Shown here piece by piece: positions 27,230 to 33,990 of a stretch of DNA of 64,000 nucleotides. This DNA is from a virus. The translations under genes and the position numbers were made by a program. Numbering within the stretch: position 1 is the stretch's first letter; every line of letters begins with the position of its first letter. The DNA lies in IMG/VR virus record IMGVR_UViG_3300043464_001630, positions 172,392 to 236,391 of that record; one strand, 5' to 3'. The notes under the pieces were generated by a model, which ran no database searches, was not told the origin of the DNA, and worked only from the letters and a program-made list of their open reading frames with translations.

Positions 27230-27469
27230 TTAAAATTCGCCCCCGTTTAAGTTGGTCTCTTCCATCAATTTACCGTCTTTGTATGATAACAATATACCGT
27301 CTTCTCTTTCTTCTGCGGTTTGTGCAGATAAAAGAGGAACATCAAAATTCGTGAGTTCTTCCAATGAAACACCATCTAGAATATTTTCATATGCTGATAA
27401 TCTTTCTGTGATTATCTCGTTTATGTAGTCTGCTACATCAGATTTTGTTACAATATTTGTGAAACGCAT
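27230..27469 (-). CDS. Unknown 79-aa protein in the fibre operon
   Basis: I place the start at ATG 27469, directly after the stop of the upstream gene; the longer open frame would begin inside that gene. The protein is acidic (VTKSDVADYINEIITERLSA ... EERE) and ends LNGGEF, like the ends of its fibre neighbours. The function is unknown. Confidence 0.6.
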   Translation of the reverse strand: MRFTNIVTKSDVADYINEIITERLSAYENILDGVSLEELTNFDVPLLSAQTAEEREDGILLSYKDGKLMEETNLNGGEF

Positions 27470-27470
27470 A

Positions 27471-27881
27471 TTAAAATCCTTCCCATAACATATAATTAGG
27501 AGTTGTACTGTAAACAGAAACTTCTCCGTGATATACTTGGTCGTCAAAAAATGCTTCGCCTATTCCATCTGTGTTTCCTTTTAATAAAACATTGAAAGAT
27601 GTGGAACTCGCACTTAAACCAAATTTAATATACAAAGGAACATTACTTAAATTTCTACAATAAAGAGCTTTTCTTATGGAATTTGCAGATAATACTTGAC
27701 CGTTTGTGGTTCTTACTGTATGATTATCTACATTATCATAGTTATTTCCATGATTAACTGTATATACAGCTTGTGCATATAATTCTCTTGGAACATCATT
27801 TTGTATGGTAATCCATGAAAATGCATCCCCTACACTAGGCCACAAAGGAGAAGAAGATAGTATTGGAACTAAATTTGCCAT
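27471..27881 (-). CDS. Unknown beta-rich virion protein
   Basis: This 136-aa protein has a conserved-looking core, KALYCRNLSNVPLYIKFG and SASSTSFNVLLKGN, typical of small phage structural beta-barrels. It heads a two-gene unit with its own late promoter and lies among fibre genes. I do not recognise the family. Confidence 0.6.
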   Translation of the reverse strand: MANLVPILSSSPLWPSVGDAFSWITIQNDVPRELYAQAVYTVNHGNNYDNVDNHTVRTTNGQVLSANSIRKALYCRNLSNVPLYIKFGLSASSTSFNVLLKGNTDGIGEAFFDDQVYHGEVSVYSTTPNYMLWEGF

Positions 27882-27887
27882 TTCTAA

Positions 27888-27895
27888 TATTTAGC
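27888..27895 (-). promoter_or_regulatory. Late-promoter motif GCTAAATA
   Basis: Lies 6 nt before the ATG at 27881, back to back with a sigma70-like promoter for the + strand. Confidence 0.55.
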
Positions 27896-27924
27896 TTTAC
27901 AAAGTATTTTTATTATGCTAATAT
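27896..27924 (+). promoter_or_regulatory. Sigma70-like promoter TTTACA-17-TAATAT
   Basis: -35 is TTTACA at 27896-27901, the spacer is 17 bp, and -10 is TAATAT at 27919-27924. It would start at about 27931, 25 nt before the small gene at 27956. Confidence 0.5.
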
Positions 27925-27955
27925 AAAAAATATACTATCTATTAAATAGAAATTA

Positions 27956-28120
27956 ATGACAAAAAAAGAATGCATTAAGTATTTAAATAAAGTAATAGAA
28001 TTTCTACCAGAACTAGATTGCTTTGAAGAGTTTTGTAAAGAACTAGAAATAGAAGAAGATGAACTAGAATTGATATTATCTTCTAAAATAACTAATATTA
28101 CTAACGACGATTTAGAATAA
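27956..28120 (+). CDS. Unknown 54-aa acidic protein
   Basis: This short + strand gene is wedged between minus-strand fibre genes, starting at ATG 27956 and stopping TAA at 28118-28120. The product is Glu/Asp/Leu-rich and probably all-helical (FCKELEIEEDELELILSSK). A good sigma70-like promoter in front supports it. The function is unknown. Confidence 0.55.
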   Translation: MTKKECIKYLNKVIEFLPELDCFEEFCKELEIEEDELELILSSKITNITNDDLE

Positions 28121-28121
28121 C

Positions 28122-28304
28122 TTAAAAAGTTTCCGAACTCGCACTAGCTACACTAGTAGAAGAAGTATCTTGTGAAATTGGTTGACTTCTTCCGTAATAT
28201 AGAGTATTATCTACTTCATTAAACGCTAATTCTCCTACTTGTAAAGAATCTGGTGGTCCTGCTTCACCTGCTAATCTACGTTTAATTCTAAATACAAAAG
28301 CCAT
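28122..28304 (-). CDS. Minimal fibre-anchor protein
   Basis: This 60-aa protein consists of little more than the shared anchor (FRIKRRLAGEAGPPDSLQVG, ELAFNEVDNTLYYG) plus a Ser/Thr tail. With no receptor-binding part it may occupy or cap an attachment site. It has its own late promoter, which suggests it is expressed rather than a dead remnant. Confidence 0.6.
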   Translation of the reverse strand: MAFVFRIKRRLAGEAGPPDSLQVGELAFNEVDNTLYYGRSQPISQDTSSTSVASASSETF

Positions 28305-28310
28305 ATATAA

Positions 28311-28318
28311 TATTTATC
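28311..28318 (-). promoter_or_regulatory. Late-promoter motif GATAAATA
   Basis: Lies 6 nt before the ATG at 28304. The same bases hold TATAAT on the other strand (28306-28311), 12 nt before the deaminase gene. Confidence 0.6.
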
Positions 28319-28323
28319 ATTTA

Positions 28324-28737
28324 ATGAAACAAAAATTAATAAATGCCTATATGGAGAGTGCGGAAGTTTTCGCTAAACTTTCAACAGCCAAACGCTTAAA
28401 AGTAGGTGCCATAATAGTCAAGGATCAGAGAATTATTTCTATTGGTTATAACGGTACACCCGAAGGATGGTGTAACGTGTGTGAAGACGAAAATAATGTT
28501 ACAAAACCCGAAGTAATTCATTCGGAAATGAATTGTATTAATAAATTAGCAAAAAGTAACGAATCGGGAGAAGGGTCGGTAATGTTCGTTACACATTCTC
28601 CTTGCATGGACTGTGCAAAATCTATTTACGGAGCAGGAATAAAAGAGGTTTTTTATAAAAACTCGTATCGTGATGATTCGGGAATAGAATTTTTAAAAAA
28701 ATGCGGAGTGAACGTGGTTCATCTGAAAAACTCGTGA
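28324..28737 (+). CDS. cd: dCMP deaminase
   Basis: This 137-aa zinc enzyme converts dCMP to dUMP for thymidylate synthesis in phage DNA precursor metabolism. It has the zinc and catalytic motif HSE (His66, Glu68) and the second zinc motif SPCMDC (Cys94, Cys97). The substrate-side loop GYNGTP is at 41-46, and the length matches T4-type deoxycytidylate deaminases. It opens the + strand nucleotide and housekeeping region. Confidence 0.92.
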   Translation: MKQKLINAYMESAEVFAKLSTAKRLKVGAIIVKDQRIISIGYNGTPEGWCNVCEDENNVTKPEVIHSEMNCINKLAKSNESGEGSVMFVTHSPCMDCAKSIYGAGIKEVFYKNSYRDDSGIEFLKKCGVNVVHLKNS

Positions 28738-28756
28738 AAATAAAAATCTCACGAGA

Positions 28757-28785
28757 TTGACAAAACCGCATCTTTGCTATAAATT
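28757..28785 (+). promoter_or_regulatory. Sigma70-like promoter for the ferritin-like gene
   Basis: TTGACA at 28757-28762 with TATAAATT from 28778 (15- or 17-bp spacer). The start point would fall about 4-6 nt before the ATG at 28796, so this transcript also has almost no leader. The 7-bp inverted repeat CTCGTGA/TCACGAG (28731-28755) abuts the -35 and might be an operator or weak terminator. Confidence 0.6.
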
Positions 28786-28795
28786 ATTATAGCCA

Positions 28796-29155
28796 ATGAA
28801 TGTCATCACACCATTAGTTCAGTTTCAGCAGCAAATGAGAATTTTTCATTGGCAAACCGATTCTTTTGCTAAACATAAGGCTTTTGGTAAAATCTACGAA
28901 TCTTTAGATGGATTAGTAGATGAGTTCGTAGAAACCTATATGGGTACTTTTGGAAAAAGTAAACCAGTAGCTCCGTTTAATTTTACACTTCTTCCTTTAC
29001 AAGATGACGGAGTAGTTTCTGAAGTTTTAGAAGATTTCATCGATTATTTAAAAGAAATGTCTTATGAAATAGAAGACAACTCTGATCTTTTAAATATCAG
29101 AGATTCTATCCTCGCAGAGGTAAATAAACTAAAATATCTATTAACCTTATCTTAA
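28796..29155 (+). CDS. Dps/ferritin-like protein (DUF5856 type)
   Basis: This 119-aa helical protein starts QFQQQMRIFHWQTDSFAKHK. The HWQT and later His/Asp/Glu positions (His18, His27, Asp38, Glu43) match the Dps-like ferroxidase pattern seen in a family of short phage proteins. It may bind iron or protect DNA, but the protein is shorter than cellular Dps, so a structural role is possible. Confidence 0.65.
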   Translation: MNVITPLVQFQQQMRIFHWQTDSFAKHKAFGKIYESLDGLVDEFVETYMGTFGKSKPVAPFNFTLLPLQDDGVVSEVLEDFIDYLKEMSYEIEDNSDLLNIRDSILAEVNKLKYLLTLS

Positions 29156-29188
29156 AGATATTTGTGAAATTTTCACGAACTAAAATCT

Positions 29189-29476
29189 ATGGCATCCAAA
29201 AAGCGTAATAACAACAATCAGTCTAATGCGAACCCGCAGAAGGTCGCAGTAGAAGAAGTTTATATTCCATCACAAAATGCTGATAAATATCCAGATATTC
29301 AAACACCTGAATATCAATACAAGATATTAGCATTTCGTAATGATTATGTAAAGCTTCAAGAAGAAGTTACAAAGCACTTAAATGAAGGATGGGAATTAGT
29401 TGGTGGAGTTTCTACTTCGATGAACATGAGTCCATACGAATCTGTTACTATTTTTGCACAAGCACTTAAAAAGTAA
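29189..29476 (+). CDS. DUF1737-like small protein
   Basis: This 95-aa protein has a disordered N-terminus (KKRNNNNQSN) followed by the DUF1737 pattern: YQYKILAF, then VTKHLNEGWELVGGVS, then FAQALKK. This fold is common in bacteria and phages, with no defined biochemical role. Confidence 0.6.
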   Translation: MASKKRNNNNQSNANPQKVAVEEVYIPSQNADKYPDIQTPEYQYKILAFRNDYVKLQEEVTKHLNEGWELVGGVSTSMNMSPYESVTIFAQALKK

Positions 29477-29478
29477 TT

Positions 29479-29619
29479 ATGTCAAAACTAAACACAGTGA
29501 ATAACGGAAAGGGTGATAAACCTCGTCCAATCAAGGACATAGACACATACAACAAGAACTTCGACAGTATCTTTAAGAAAAAAGTTAAAAAAGTTCTTGA
29601 TCCTCAGAAGAAAAACTGA
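29479..29619 (+). CDS. Small conserved GKGDKPRP protein
   Basis: This 46-aa protein has the core NNGKGDKPRPIKDIDTYNKN followed by FDSIF. The GKGDxPRP...Y..NFD.IF pattern is widespread in phages and bacteria, always as a very short gene of unknown role. ATG 29479 follows the previous stop by 2 nt. Confidence 0.7.
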   Translation: MSKLNTVNNGKGDKPRPIKDIDTYNKNFDSIFKKKVKKVLDPQKKN

Positions 29620-29634
29620 GATACTTTGTGAACT

Positions 29635-29943
29635 ATGAAAGAAGTGCCAACAGTATACGAACTGCGTAAACAAGGATGGAAAGTACGGGTGGGGCATCAT
29701 CGGGAATATTTCCGATATGATCCTTTCACTGGAAAACGTCACACAGCTTGGATTCTACAATCTATGGTTGAAGACGAACCAGAAGAGTGGTTTCTATCTC
29801 CACGAGGCGGTAAAACCACAATTATGATTACCACAGATAAAAATGAAGATCTGTATGGCGAATCAATTTGTTCTTCGAAAGAACATTATCGTCGAAGCAC
29901 TGGTTTGAAGAAAGCAGTAGCTCGTGCGCTTTCAGCAGTTTAA
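29635..29943 (+). CDS. Conserved phage hypothetical protein (PRGGKTTI motif)
   Basis: This 102-aa protein has ELRKQGWKVRVGHHREYF and SPRGGKTTIMITT, then SICSSKEHYRRSTGLKKAVA. The combination QGWKVRV / PRGG.T.V / A..RAL recurs in many phage proteins of unknown function; its basic character suggests nucleic-acid contact. It is part of a same-strand run of short genes. Confidence 0.6.
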   Translation: MKEVPTVYELRKQGWKVRVGHHREYFRYDPFTGKRHTAWILQSMVEDEPEEWFLSPRGGKTTIMITTDKNEDLYGESICSSKEHYRRSTGLKKAVARALSAV

Positions 29944-29952
29944 AAACAACTA

Positions 29953-30153
29953 ATGAACGAAACTACTTTTCGCAAGAAGCACAAGTTCGTCTATAACTTT
30001 TTCTTGACTCCAGAAGAAAAAGAACTTATCTTCACCCTAAAGCATCTTCATCGCCTAAACAATAGTCTAGGTAACGATTCTGAAAAATATTCAGATTTCA
30101 TTAATAAAATGTCTTGCTATTATAAACAAATTCTGTCAGAATATAACGACTAA
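29953..30153 (+). CDS. Unknown 66-aa protein
   Basis: Basic, helical protein (NETTFRKKHKFVYNFFLTPE) ending KQILSEYND. It sits in the tight run 29189-30418, 9 bp after the previous gene. Not recognised. Confidence 0.5.
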   Translation: MNETTFRKKHKFVYNFFLTPEEKELIFTLKHLHRLNNSLGNDSEKYSDFINKMSCYYKQILSEYND

Positions 30154-30163
30154 CAACTCTCCT

Positions 30164-30418
30164 ATGAGAAACACAAAAACAACAACAAAGCGGACTCAGC
30201 GGGCATGTCTCGGTGAGTGTTCAACTGAAACTTGGCTATCGTCTACTGCGACACGGCCAAAGACTGTAGTTCTAACTCTAGAACGCACAAAGAACGGATA
30301 CACAGTTCAGAATGCTACTATTCTGAAGCGTGTAAATCAATACAATGCCATTCCTGTTGAAGCGAATGTGCGTGCAATTACCAAGGACATTAACCAGAAA
30401 GGTGTTACACTAATCTAA
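30164..30418 (+). CDS. Unknown 84-aa basic protein
   Basis: Thr/Arg-rich N-terminus with RACLGECSTETWLSS, then KTVVLTLERTKNGYTVQNAT and EANVRAITKDIN. It is the last gene before a strong terminator. Not recognised. Confidence 0.5.
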   Translation: MRNTKTTTKRTQRACLGECSTETWLSSTATRPKTVVLTLERTKNGYTVQNATILKRVNQYNAIPVEANVRAITKDINQKGVTLI

Positions 30419-30450
30419 AAAGTTAGTGTTGTGATGAGGGCTGGCTGCAC

Positions 30451-30490
30451 CACCGCTATCTCAGTAACATGAGATAGCGGTGTTTCTTTT
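30451..30490 (+). terminator. Strong rho-independent terminator
   Basis: A 13-bp perfect stem CACCGCTATCTCA/TGAGATAGCGGTG, loop GTAACA, tail TTTCTTTT. It ends the 28-30 kb + strand unit and faces the convergent gene at 30490. Confidence 0.95.
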
Positions 30491-30930
30491 TATAATTTGC
30501 CTTTTAGTGTTTGATATTCCATTTGTGAAGCAGTACCATCTAGTACTCTTCTAGCCGCTTTCATTTCCCCGAATTTGTATATACCTAAAATTGCAATGAT
30601 GTGTAATAGCCAAACAGATATTCTAAAAAATGTTTGTAGCTTTTCATTTCTCAATGATATGTTATAATCTTTCAAGATTGTTATAACCACATCTTTTACC
30701 AGATCTATACTTTCGTTTTTTAGTCTTTTTAATAAAAGAAAAATTTCATCTTTCAATGAATGAACTTTTTTGGTATTAATTGGCCGACCTTGGTTGTCTT
30801 GTGTGAGAAGAATTTTGATTTCTTCCCATTTTTGTAGAATCTCTTTTTTCTTGTTTTTTACTTCATCGATAAGTCCTTCTTCTAAGTAATAAAATTCTTG
30901 AAAACTCATTACGGCATTTTCTTTTTTCAT
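30490..30930 (-). CDS. Putative head-packaged membrane protein
   Basis: This 146-aa protein starts at ATG 30930 (the frame extends to a TTG inside the promoter motif). Near the N-terminus is SFQEFYYLEEG, which resembles a T4 capsid-targeting peptide. A Lys/Glu-rich helical middle follows, then one hydrophobic segment (VWLLHIIAILGIYKFG, about residues 105-121). Late promoter identical to that of the 1325-aa fibre. A packaged or ejected protein is inferred, not shown. Confidence 0.5.
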   Translation of the reverse strand: MKKENAVMSFQEFYYLEEGLIDEVKNKKKEILQKWEEIKILLTQDNQGRPINTKKVHSLKDEIFLLLKRLKNESIDLVKDVVITILKDYNISLRNEKLQTFFRISVWLLHIIAILGIYKFGEMKAARRVLDGTASQMEYQTLKGKL

Positions 30931-30935
30931 AAAAT

Positions 30936-30943
30936 TATTTATC
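30936..30943 (-). promoter_or_regulatory. Late-promoter motif GATAAATA
   Basis: Exactly 5 nt before ATG 30930. Confidence 0.7.
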
Positions 30944-30959
30944 AAAAATGACCACGAAA

Positions 30960-30967
30960 GATAAATC
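30960..30967 (+). promoter_or_regulatory. Variant late-promoter motif GATAAATC
   Basis: Differs from the consensus in the last base but keeps the 5-nt spacing to ATG 30973. Divergent from the motif at 30936. Confidence 0.45.
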
Positions 30968-30972
30968 TATTT

Positions 30973-31287
30973 ATGATAGTAATTTTCAAAAAAATCATTG
31001 ATATGTTTATGAATTTATTATCAGAAAAACCTAAATCTAAATCATTAGAAAATATCGAATTAGAAATAACATGGAGTGACATAGCATCTGGTACTTCCAA
31101 TTCAAAAAATGGTTCAGTATTGGCATATTCCATGAGAAGAAATGGTATGTTTGGTTATGCCACAGAAAGTAATATAGTTTTAGAAAACGGAGATGTTTAT
31201 TATCCAGTAGACTTATCAAGTCACTGGGAGGCTTATATCAATTCACCAAAAATAAAGCCAAAAACCCTACTATATTTTTTGGAATAA
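30973..31287 (+). CDS. Unknown 104-aa protein
   Basis: Hydrophobic N-terminal helix (MIVIFKKIIDMFMNLL), then a beta-rich domain with EITWSDIASGTSNSKNG and VYYPVDLSSHW. The start may be a membrane anchor or a packaging helix. Not recognised. Confidence 0.5.
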   Translation: MIVIFKKIIDMFMNLLSEKPKSKSLENIELEITWSDIASGTSNSKNGSVLAYSMRRNGMFGYATESNIVLENGDVYYPVDLSSHWEAYINSPKIKPKTLLYFLE

Positions 31288-31296
31288 TGTGCTAAA

Positions 31297-31318
31297 TTCC
31301 ATAAGTTAGTTTATGGAA
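31297..31318 (+). promoter_or_regulatory. Hairpin covering the start codon of the 85-aa gene
   Basis: TTCCATAA (31297-31304) pairs perfectly with TTATGGAA (31311-31318) around a 6-nt loop. The ATG at 31313 lies inside the 3' arm, so folding would hide the start codon. Confidence 0.5.
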
Positions 31319-31570
31319 CAGGAGAAAAAATATATTCATATCTCTATTGAAAAGTACGACGCTTTATTAGACGATTGGATAGAGGCTACCGGAACGTATG
31401 CCGATCAATTTAATCTCCACAAAGTGATGAAAAAGTTTGACGAATCGTGTGGGATAGTACATGCTGAGACCGAATTCGATGATGTGGATTTTGATGATTC
31501 ATACACATTCGAAGTAATAGACGGAAAGAAGTTTTTCGTCTCAGCATTAAAATACGATCTTATTAAGTGA
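31313..31570 (+). CDS. Unknown 85-aa acidic protein
   Basis: ISIEKYDALLDDWIEATG at the N-terminus, then an Asp/Glu-rich part (ETEFDDVDFDDSYTFEVIDG). Ends 1 bp before the deaminase-like gene, so the two are co-expressed. Not recognised. Confidence 0.5.
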   Translation: MEQEKKYIHISIEKYDALLDDWIEATGTYADQFNLHKVMKKFDESCGIVHAETEFDDVDFDDSYTFEVIDGKKFFVSALKYDLIK

Positions 31571-31571
31571 A

Positions 31572-31970
31572 ATGTTTGAAAAATATCTAGAAATTACAAG
31601 GGCACTCATGAGCGAAGGGTTCTCTACACGAACGTTTCATACTACGTTCATTGTTAAAAAGAATAGAATTCAAAAAATTGGTATTAATGCGAACAAAACT
31701 CATCCTGCCAATCTGAAGTATGATTATTATTCCAAAAACGGAATAGATCTCAGAAGCATGGTTGGCGTACACTCTGAACTTTCTGCTATTTTGAAATACG
31801 GTAAAGAAGATTGTTCTGATTGTACTTTTGTAAATGTAAGAATTGATAGAAAAGGAAAGACGACAATTTCCAAGCCTTGTAGAGGATGTCAAGATTTGTT
31901 GATGCAAGTTGGATTTAAAAGATTGTATTTTTCGAATGATATGGGAGAATTTGAACAGTGGAAAATTTAA
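31572..31970 (+). CDS. Cytidine-deaminase-fold zinc protein
   Basis: This 132-aa protein has the deaminase zinc motifs GVHSELSAI (His67, Glu69) and SKPCRGC (Cys103, Cys106), plus a KTHP loop at 42-45. Similar phage proteins with NKTHP ... HAE ... PCxxC form a deaminase group distinct from dCMP deaminase. The substrate (nucleotide, RNA or DNA) is not evident. It is the second deaminase fold in this window. Confidence 0.75.
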   Translation: MFEKYLEITRALMSEGFSTRTFHTTFIVKKNRIQKIGINANKTHPANLKYDYYSKNGIDLRSMVGVHSELSAILKYGKEDCSDCTFVNVRIDRKGKTTISKPCRGCQDLLMQVGFKRLYFSNDMGEFEQWKI

Positions 31971-31972
31971 AT

Positions 31973-32437
31973 ATGAAAACACGAACAACGCTAGCACTAC
32001 TACTATCAATGATGACCTCCACATCTTTCGGAGGAGCAAAACTTGACGAAACACTTAAACCTCCATTTTCTTCGATTAAGATTGATCAAGAAACTTATCT
32101 GACCGATACAAACGGAATTTTAAATCCAAAGATGTTGCTTGGATTGATTCCGTCGAATTTGGTTAAAATCTATCTGACTGATGGAACTGTACTGAATGGA
32201 ATCGTAAAAGAAACTGATATTTTCAATAACGAAACGTATAAAGTGTTCGGAGAAATCACAAACAAGAATAATGTTGGTTTTGGTTTTGTGATGACAAAAG
32301 AAGGAATCTTTGCCGGAGCCGTAGTGTTTCGGGATACGGATGAAGTATTTGCGGTGAAGTACAGCGAAGAAGCTAAAGCATTCACGCTGGTGAAATCTCT
32401 TGGAAAGAAATTCACGCCATCAGTTTTTCAAAAATAA
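31973..32437 (+). CDS. Secreted protein of unknown function
   Basis: From ATG 31973, 2 nt after the previous stop, the protein begins MKTRTTLALLLSMMTSTSFG, a clear signal peptide with cleavage near residue 20. The mature part (about 134 aa) is beta-rich (LVKIYLTDGTVLNGIVKETD). A longer version from 31958 would bury the signal. A periplasmic or envelope role is likely. Confidence 0.6.
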   Translation: MKTRTTLALLLSMMTSTSFGGAKLDETLKPPFSSIKIDQETYLTDTNGILNPKMLLGLIPSNLVKIYLTDGTVLNGIVKETDIFNNETYKVFGEITNKNNVGFGFVMTKEGIFAGAVVFRDTDEVFAVKYSEEAKAFTLVKSLGKKFTPSVFQK

Positions 32438-32440
32438 TTC

Positions 32441-32468
32441 TTGCAAGTGTCCTACAATCTGCTATCTT
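32441..32468 (+). promoter_or_regulatory. Sigma70-like promoter of the MoxR gene
   Basis: TTGCAA at 32441-32446, 16-bp spacer, TATCTT at 32463-32468. The leader would be about 44 nt. Confidence 0.5.
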
Positions 32469-32518
32469 CCTCACATCAGCAAGAGCTGAAACCTTAAAAA
32501 CCAAAAACCAAAACTACC

Positions 32519-33589
32519 ATGAGTGAATCGACAAGAACTGTAACACCAAATGCCTTGATCAAGGCAGTAAAGCAAGCCATCAAGGTAAAGCGTCCTGTGA
32601 TGATCTATTCAGCACCGGGCTGTGGAAAGTCTGACATCGTACATCAAATCGGAAAAGAACTGGGTCGTCCAGTGATTGATATTCGTTTGGCTCTTTATGA
32701 TCCTTCGGACATCAAGGGATTTCCTTACTTCGATCCAAAGTCAGAGTCTATGAAGTGGGCTCCTTCTTCGGAATTTCCAAAGGATGAATTCTCGAATGCT
32801 ATCATCTTTTTGGACGAGCTAGTATCGGCGGCTCCTTCAACACAAGCAGCAGCATATCAGCTCGTGCTTAACTATCGTGTTGGTGAATATGTTCTTCCAA
32901 AGAACTGTGCTATTGTTGCAGCAGGTAATCGCGCATCAGATCGTGGAGTCGTATACAAGATGCCAATGCCACTTGCAAATCGTTTCATTCATCTGGATCT
33001 AAAGGTTGATGTAGACGAATGGATTGACTGGGCACTGAATAACAGCATTCACAAAGATGTCGTGGGTTATGTTTCTCACATGAAGCAAGATTTGTTCTCG
33101 TTCGATCCAAAGACATCTGGTCATGCATTTGCAACTCCACGCACTTGGCAGTTCGTATCACAATTTCTACAAGACGAAGACGAAATGGGCGAAGACACTG
33201 CACTAGACCTTATTTCAGGAACAATTGGTGACGGATTGGCATTGAAGTTTAATGCGTATCGTAAAACTTCAGCAAAGCTTCCGAAAGCAATTGATATTCT
33301 CGAAGGAAAGGTTTCGTCACTAAAGACGAAAGAAATCGGAGCCCTTTATTCTCTTGTTATTTCTCTTTCTTATGAACTGAAAGAATTTCACGAAAAGAAA
33401 GTCAAAAACTTCTGGGGTTATATGGACACTGCTTTTGATTTCTGCATGAAGAATCTTCCTGCTGAATTGAATGTCATGTTCTCCAAGACTCTCATGAAGA
33501 ATTGCGGAGTTCCCATCGAACCAGACAAGATGAACAAGTTTGATGATTACTACAAGGAATACGGTAAGTATATCTTTGCGAATGTTTAA
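32519..33589 (+). CDS. MoxR-type AAA+ ATPase
   Basis: This 356-aa protein is a MoxR/AAA_5-like chaperone ATPase. Walker A is APGCGKS (32-38), Walker B IIFLDE (95-100), sensor 1 is AAGNR (Asn137), and the arginine finger is near ANR (Arg155). MoxR ATPases work with von Willebrand A proteins to remodel complexes. The vWA/zincin partner is encoded four genes downstream (35195-36454). It has its own promoter and a terminator directly behind it, so its dosage can be set apart from the partner. Confidence 0.88.
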   Translation: MSESTRTVTPNALIKAVKQAIKVKRPVMIYSAPGCGKSDIVHQIGKELGRPVIDIRLALYDPSDIKGFPYFDPKSESMKWAPSSEFPKDEFSNAIIFLDELVSAAPSTQAAAYQLVLNYRVGEYVLPKNCAIVAAGNRASDRGVVYKMPMPLANRFIHLDLKVDVDEWIDWALNNSIHKDVVGYVSHMKQDLFSFDPKTSGHAFATPRTWQFVSQFLQDEDEMGEDTALDLISGTIGDGLALKFNAYRKTSAKLPKAIDILEGKVSSLKTKEIGALYSLVISLSYELKEFHEKKVKNFWGYMDTAFDFCMKNLPAELNVMFSKTLMKNCGVPIEPDKMNKFDDYYKEYGKYIFANV

Positions 33590-33608
33590 AATTTGGTAGT
33601 GGTTATGG

Positions 33609-33637
33609 TTGACGCGGTCACATTTTAGTGATAGAAT
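33609..33637 (+). promoter_or_regulatory. Sigma70-like promoter overlapping a terminator
   Basis: TTGACG (33609-33614), 17-bp spacer, TAGAAT (33632-33637). The spacer and -10 lie inside the terminator hairpin of the preceding gene, and the predicted start (about 33644) falls in its 3' arm. Confidence 0.65.
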
Positions 33638-33652
33638 GTGACCGCGTTTTTT
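33613..33652 (+). terminator. Terminator after the MoxR gene
   Basis: 12-bp perfect stem CGCGGTCACATT/AATGTGACCGCG, 10-nt loop, then TTTTTT. It coincides with the promoter for the next gene. Confidence 0.92.
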
Positions 33653-33658
33653 AAACAT

Positions 33659-33982
33659 ATGATTACACGATCCGAACTAGACGACTTTGTAGACGAGAAT
33701 TATCCTGATGAGGATATTCTAATTCCTGATGGCTTTGAAGAAGCATTCGTCGGAATTGCAATGCAATTTAATAAAGCCATTGCTATTTTTGATAAGCAGA
33801 AGTGTATAGAAATTCTTTGTAGAGATATGTCTCGCGAAGATGCGTTAGAGTATTTCTACTATAACGTAGAAGGAGCATACGTAGGTGAAAGGACTCCAGC
33901 TTTTTTAGATTTTTTTAAATTCGAAACAAATGATGTTTCCGAAAAACACATAGCAGAACAGTTTGAACTTCCCTTAAATTAA
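33659..33982 (+). CDS. Conserved phage hypothetical protein
   Basis: This 107-aa protein starts at ATG 33659 (the GTG upstream lies in the terminator). Core text: FEEAFVGIAMQFNKAIAIFD, CIEILCRDMSREDALEYF and EGAYVGERTPAF. The FxxAFxGxxxxFN / MSxEEAxEYF / AYVGExTP pattern is found in many large phages with no known function. Confidence 0.65.
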   Translation: MITRSELDDFVDENYPDEDILIPDGFEEAFVGIAMQFNKAIAIFDKQKCIEILCRDMSREDALEYFYYNVEGAYVGERTPAFLDFFKFETNDVSEKHIAEQFELPLN

Positions 33983-33990
33983 ACAATTAA

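Noticed and set aside
8742-28304. A diversity-generating retroelement, suggested by Mtd-like anchors
   Set aside because: No reverse transcriptase and no paired template/variable repeat with adenine-specific changes are seen in the window.
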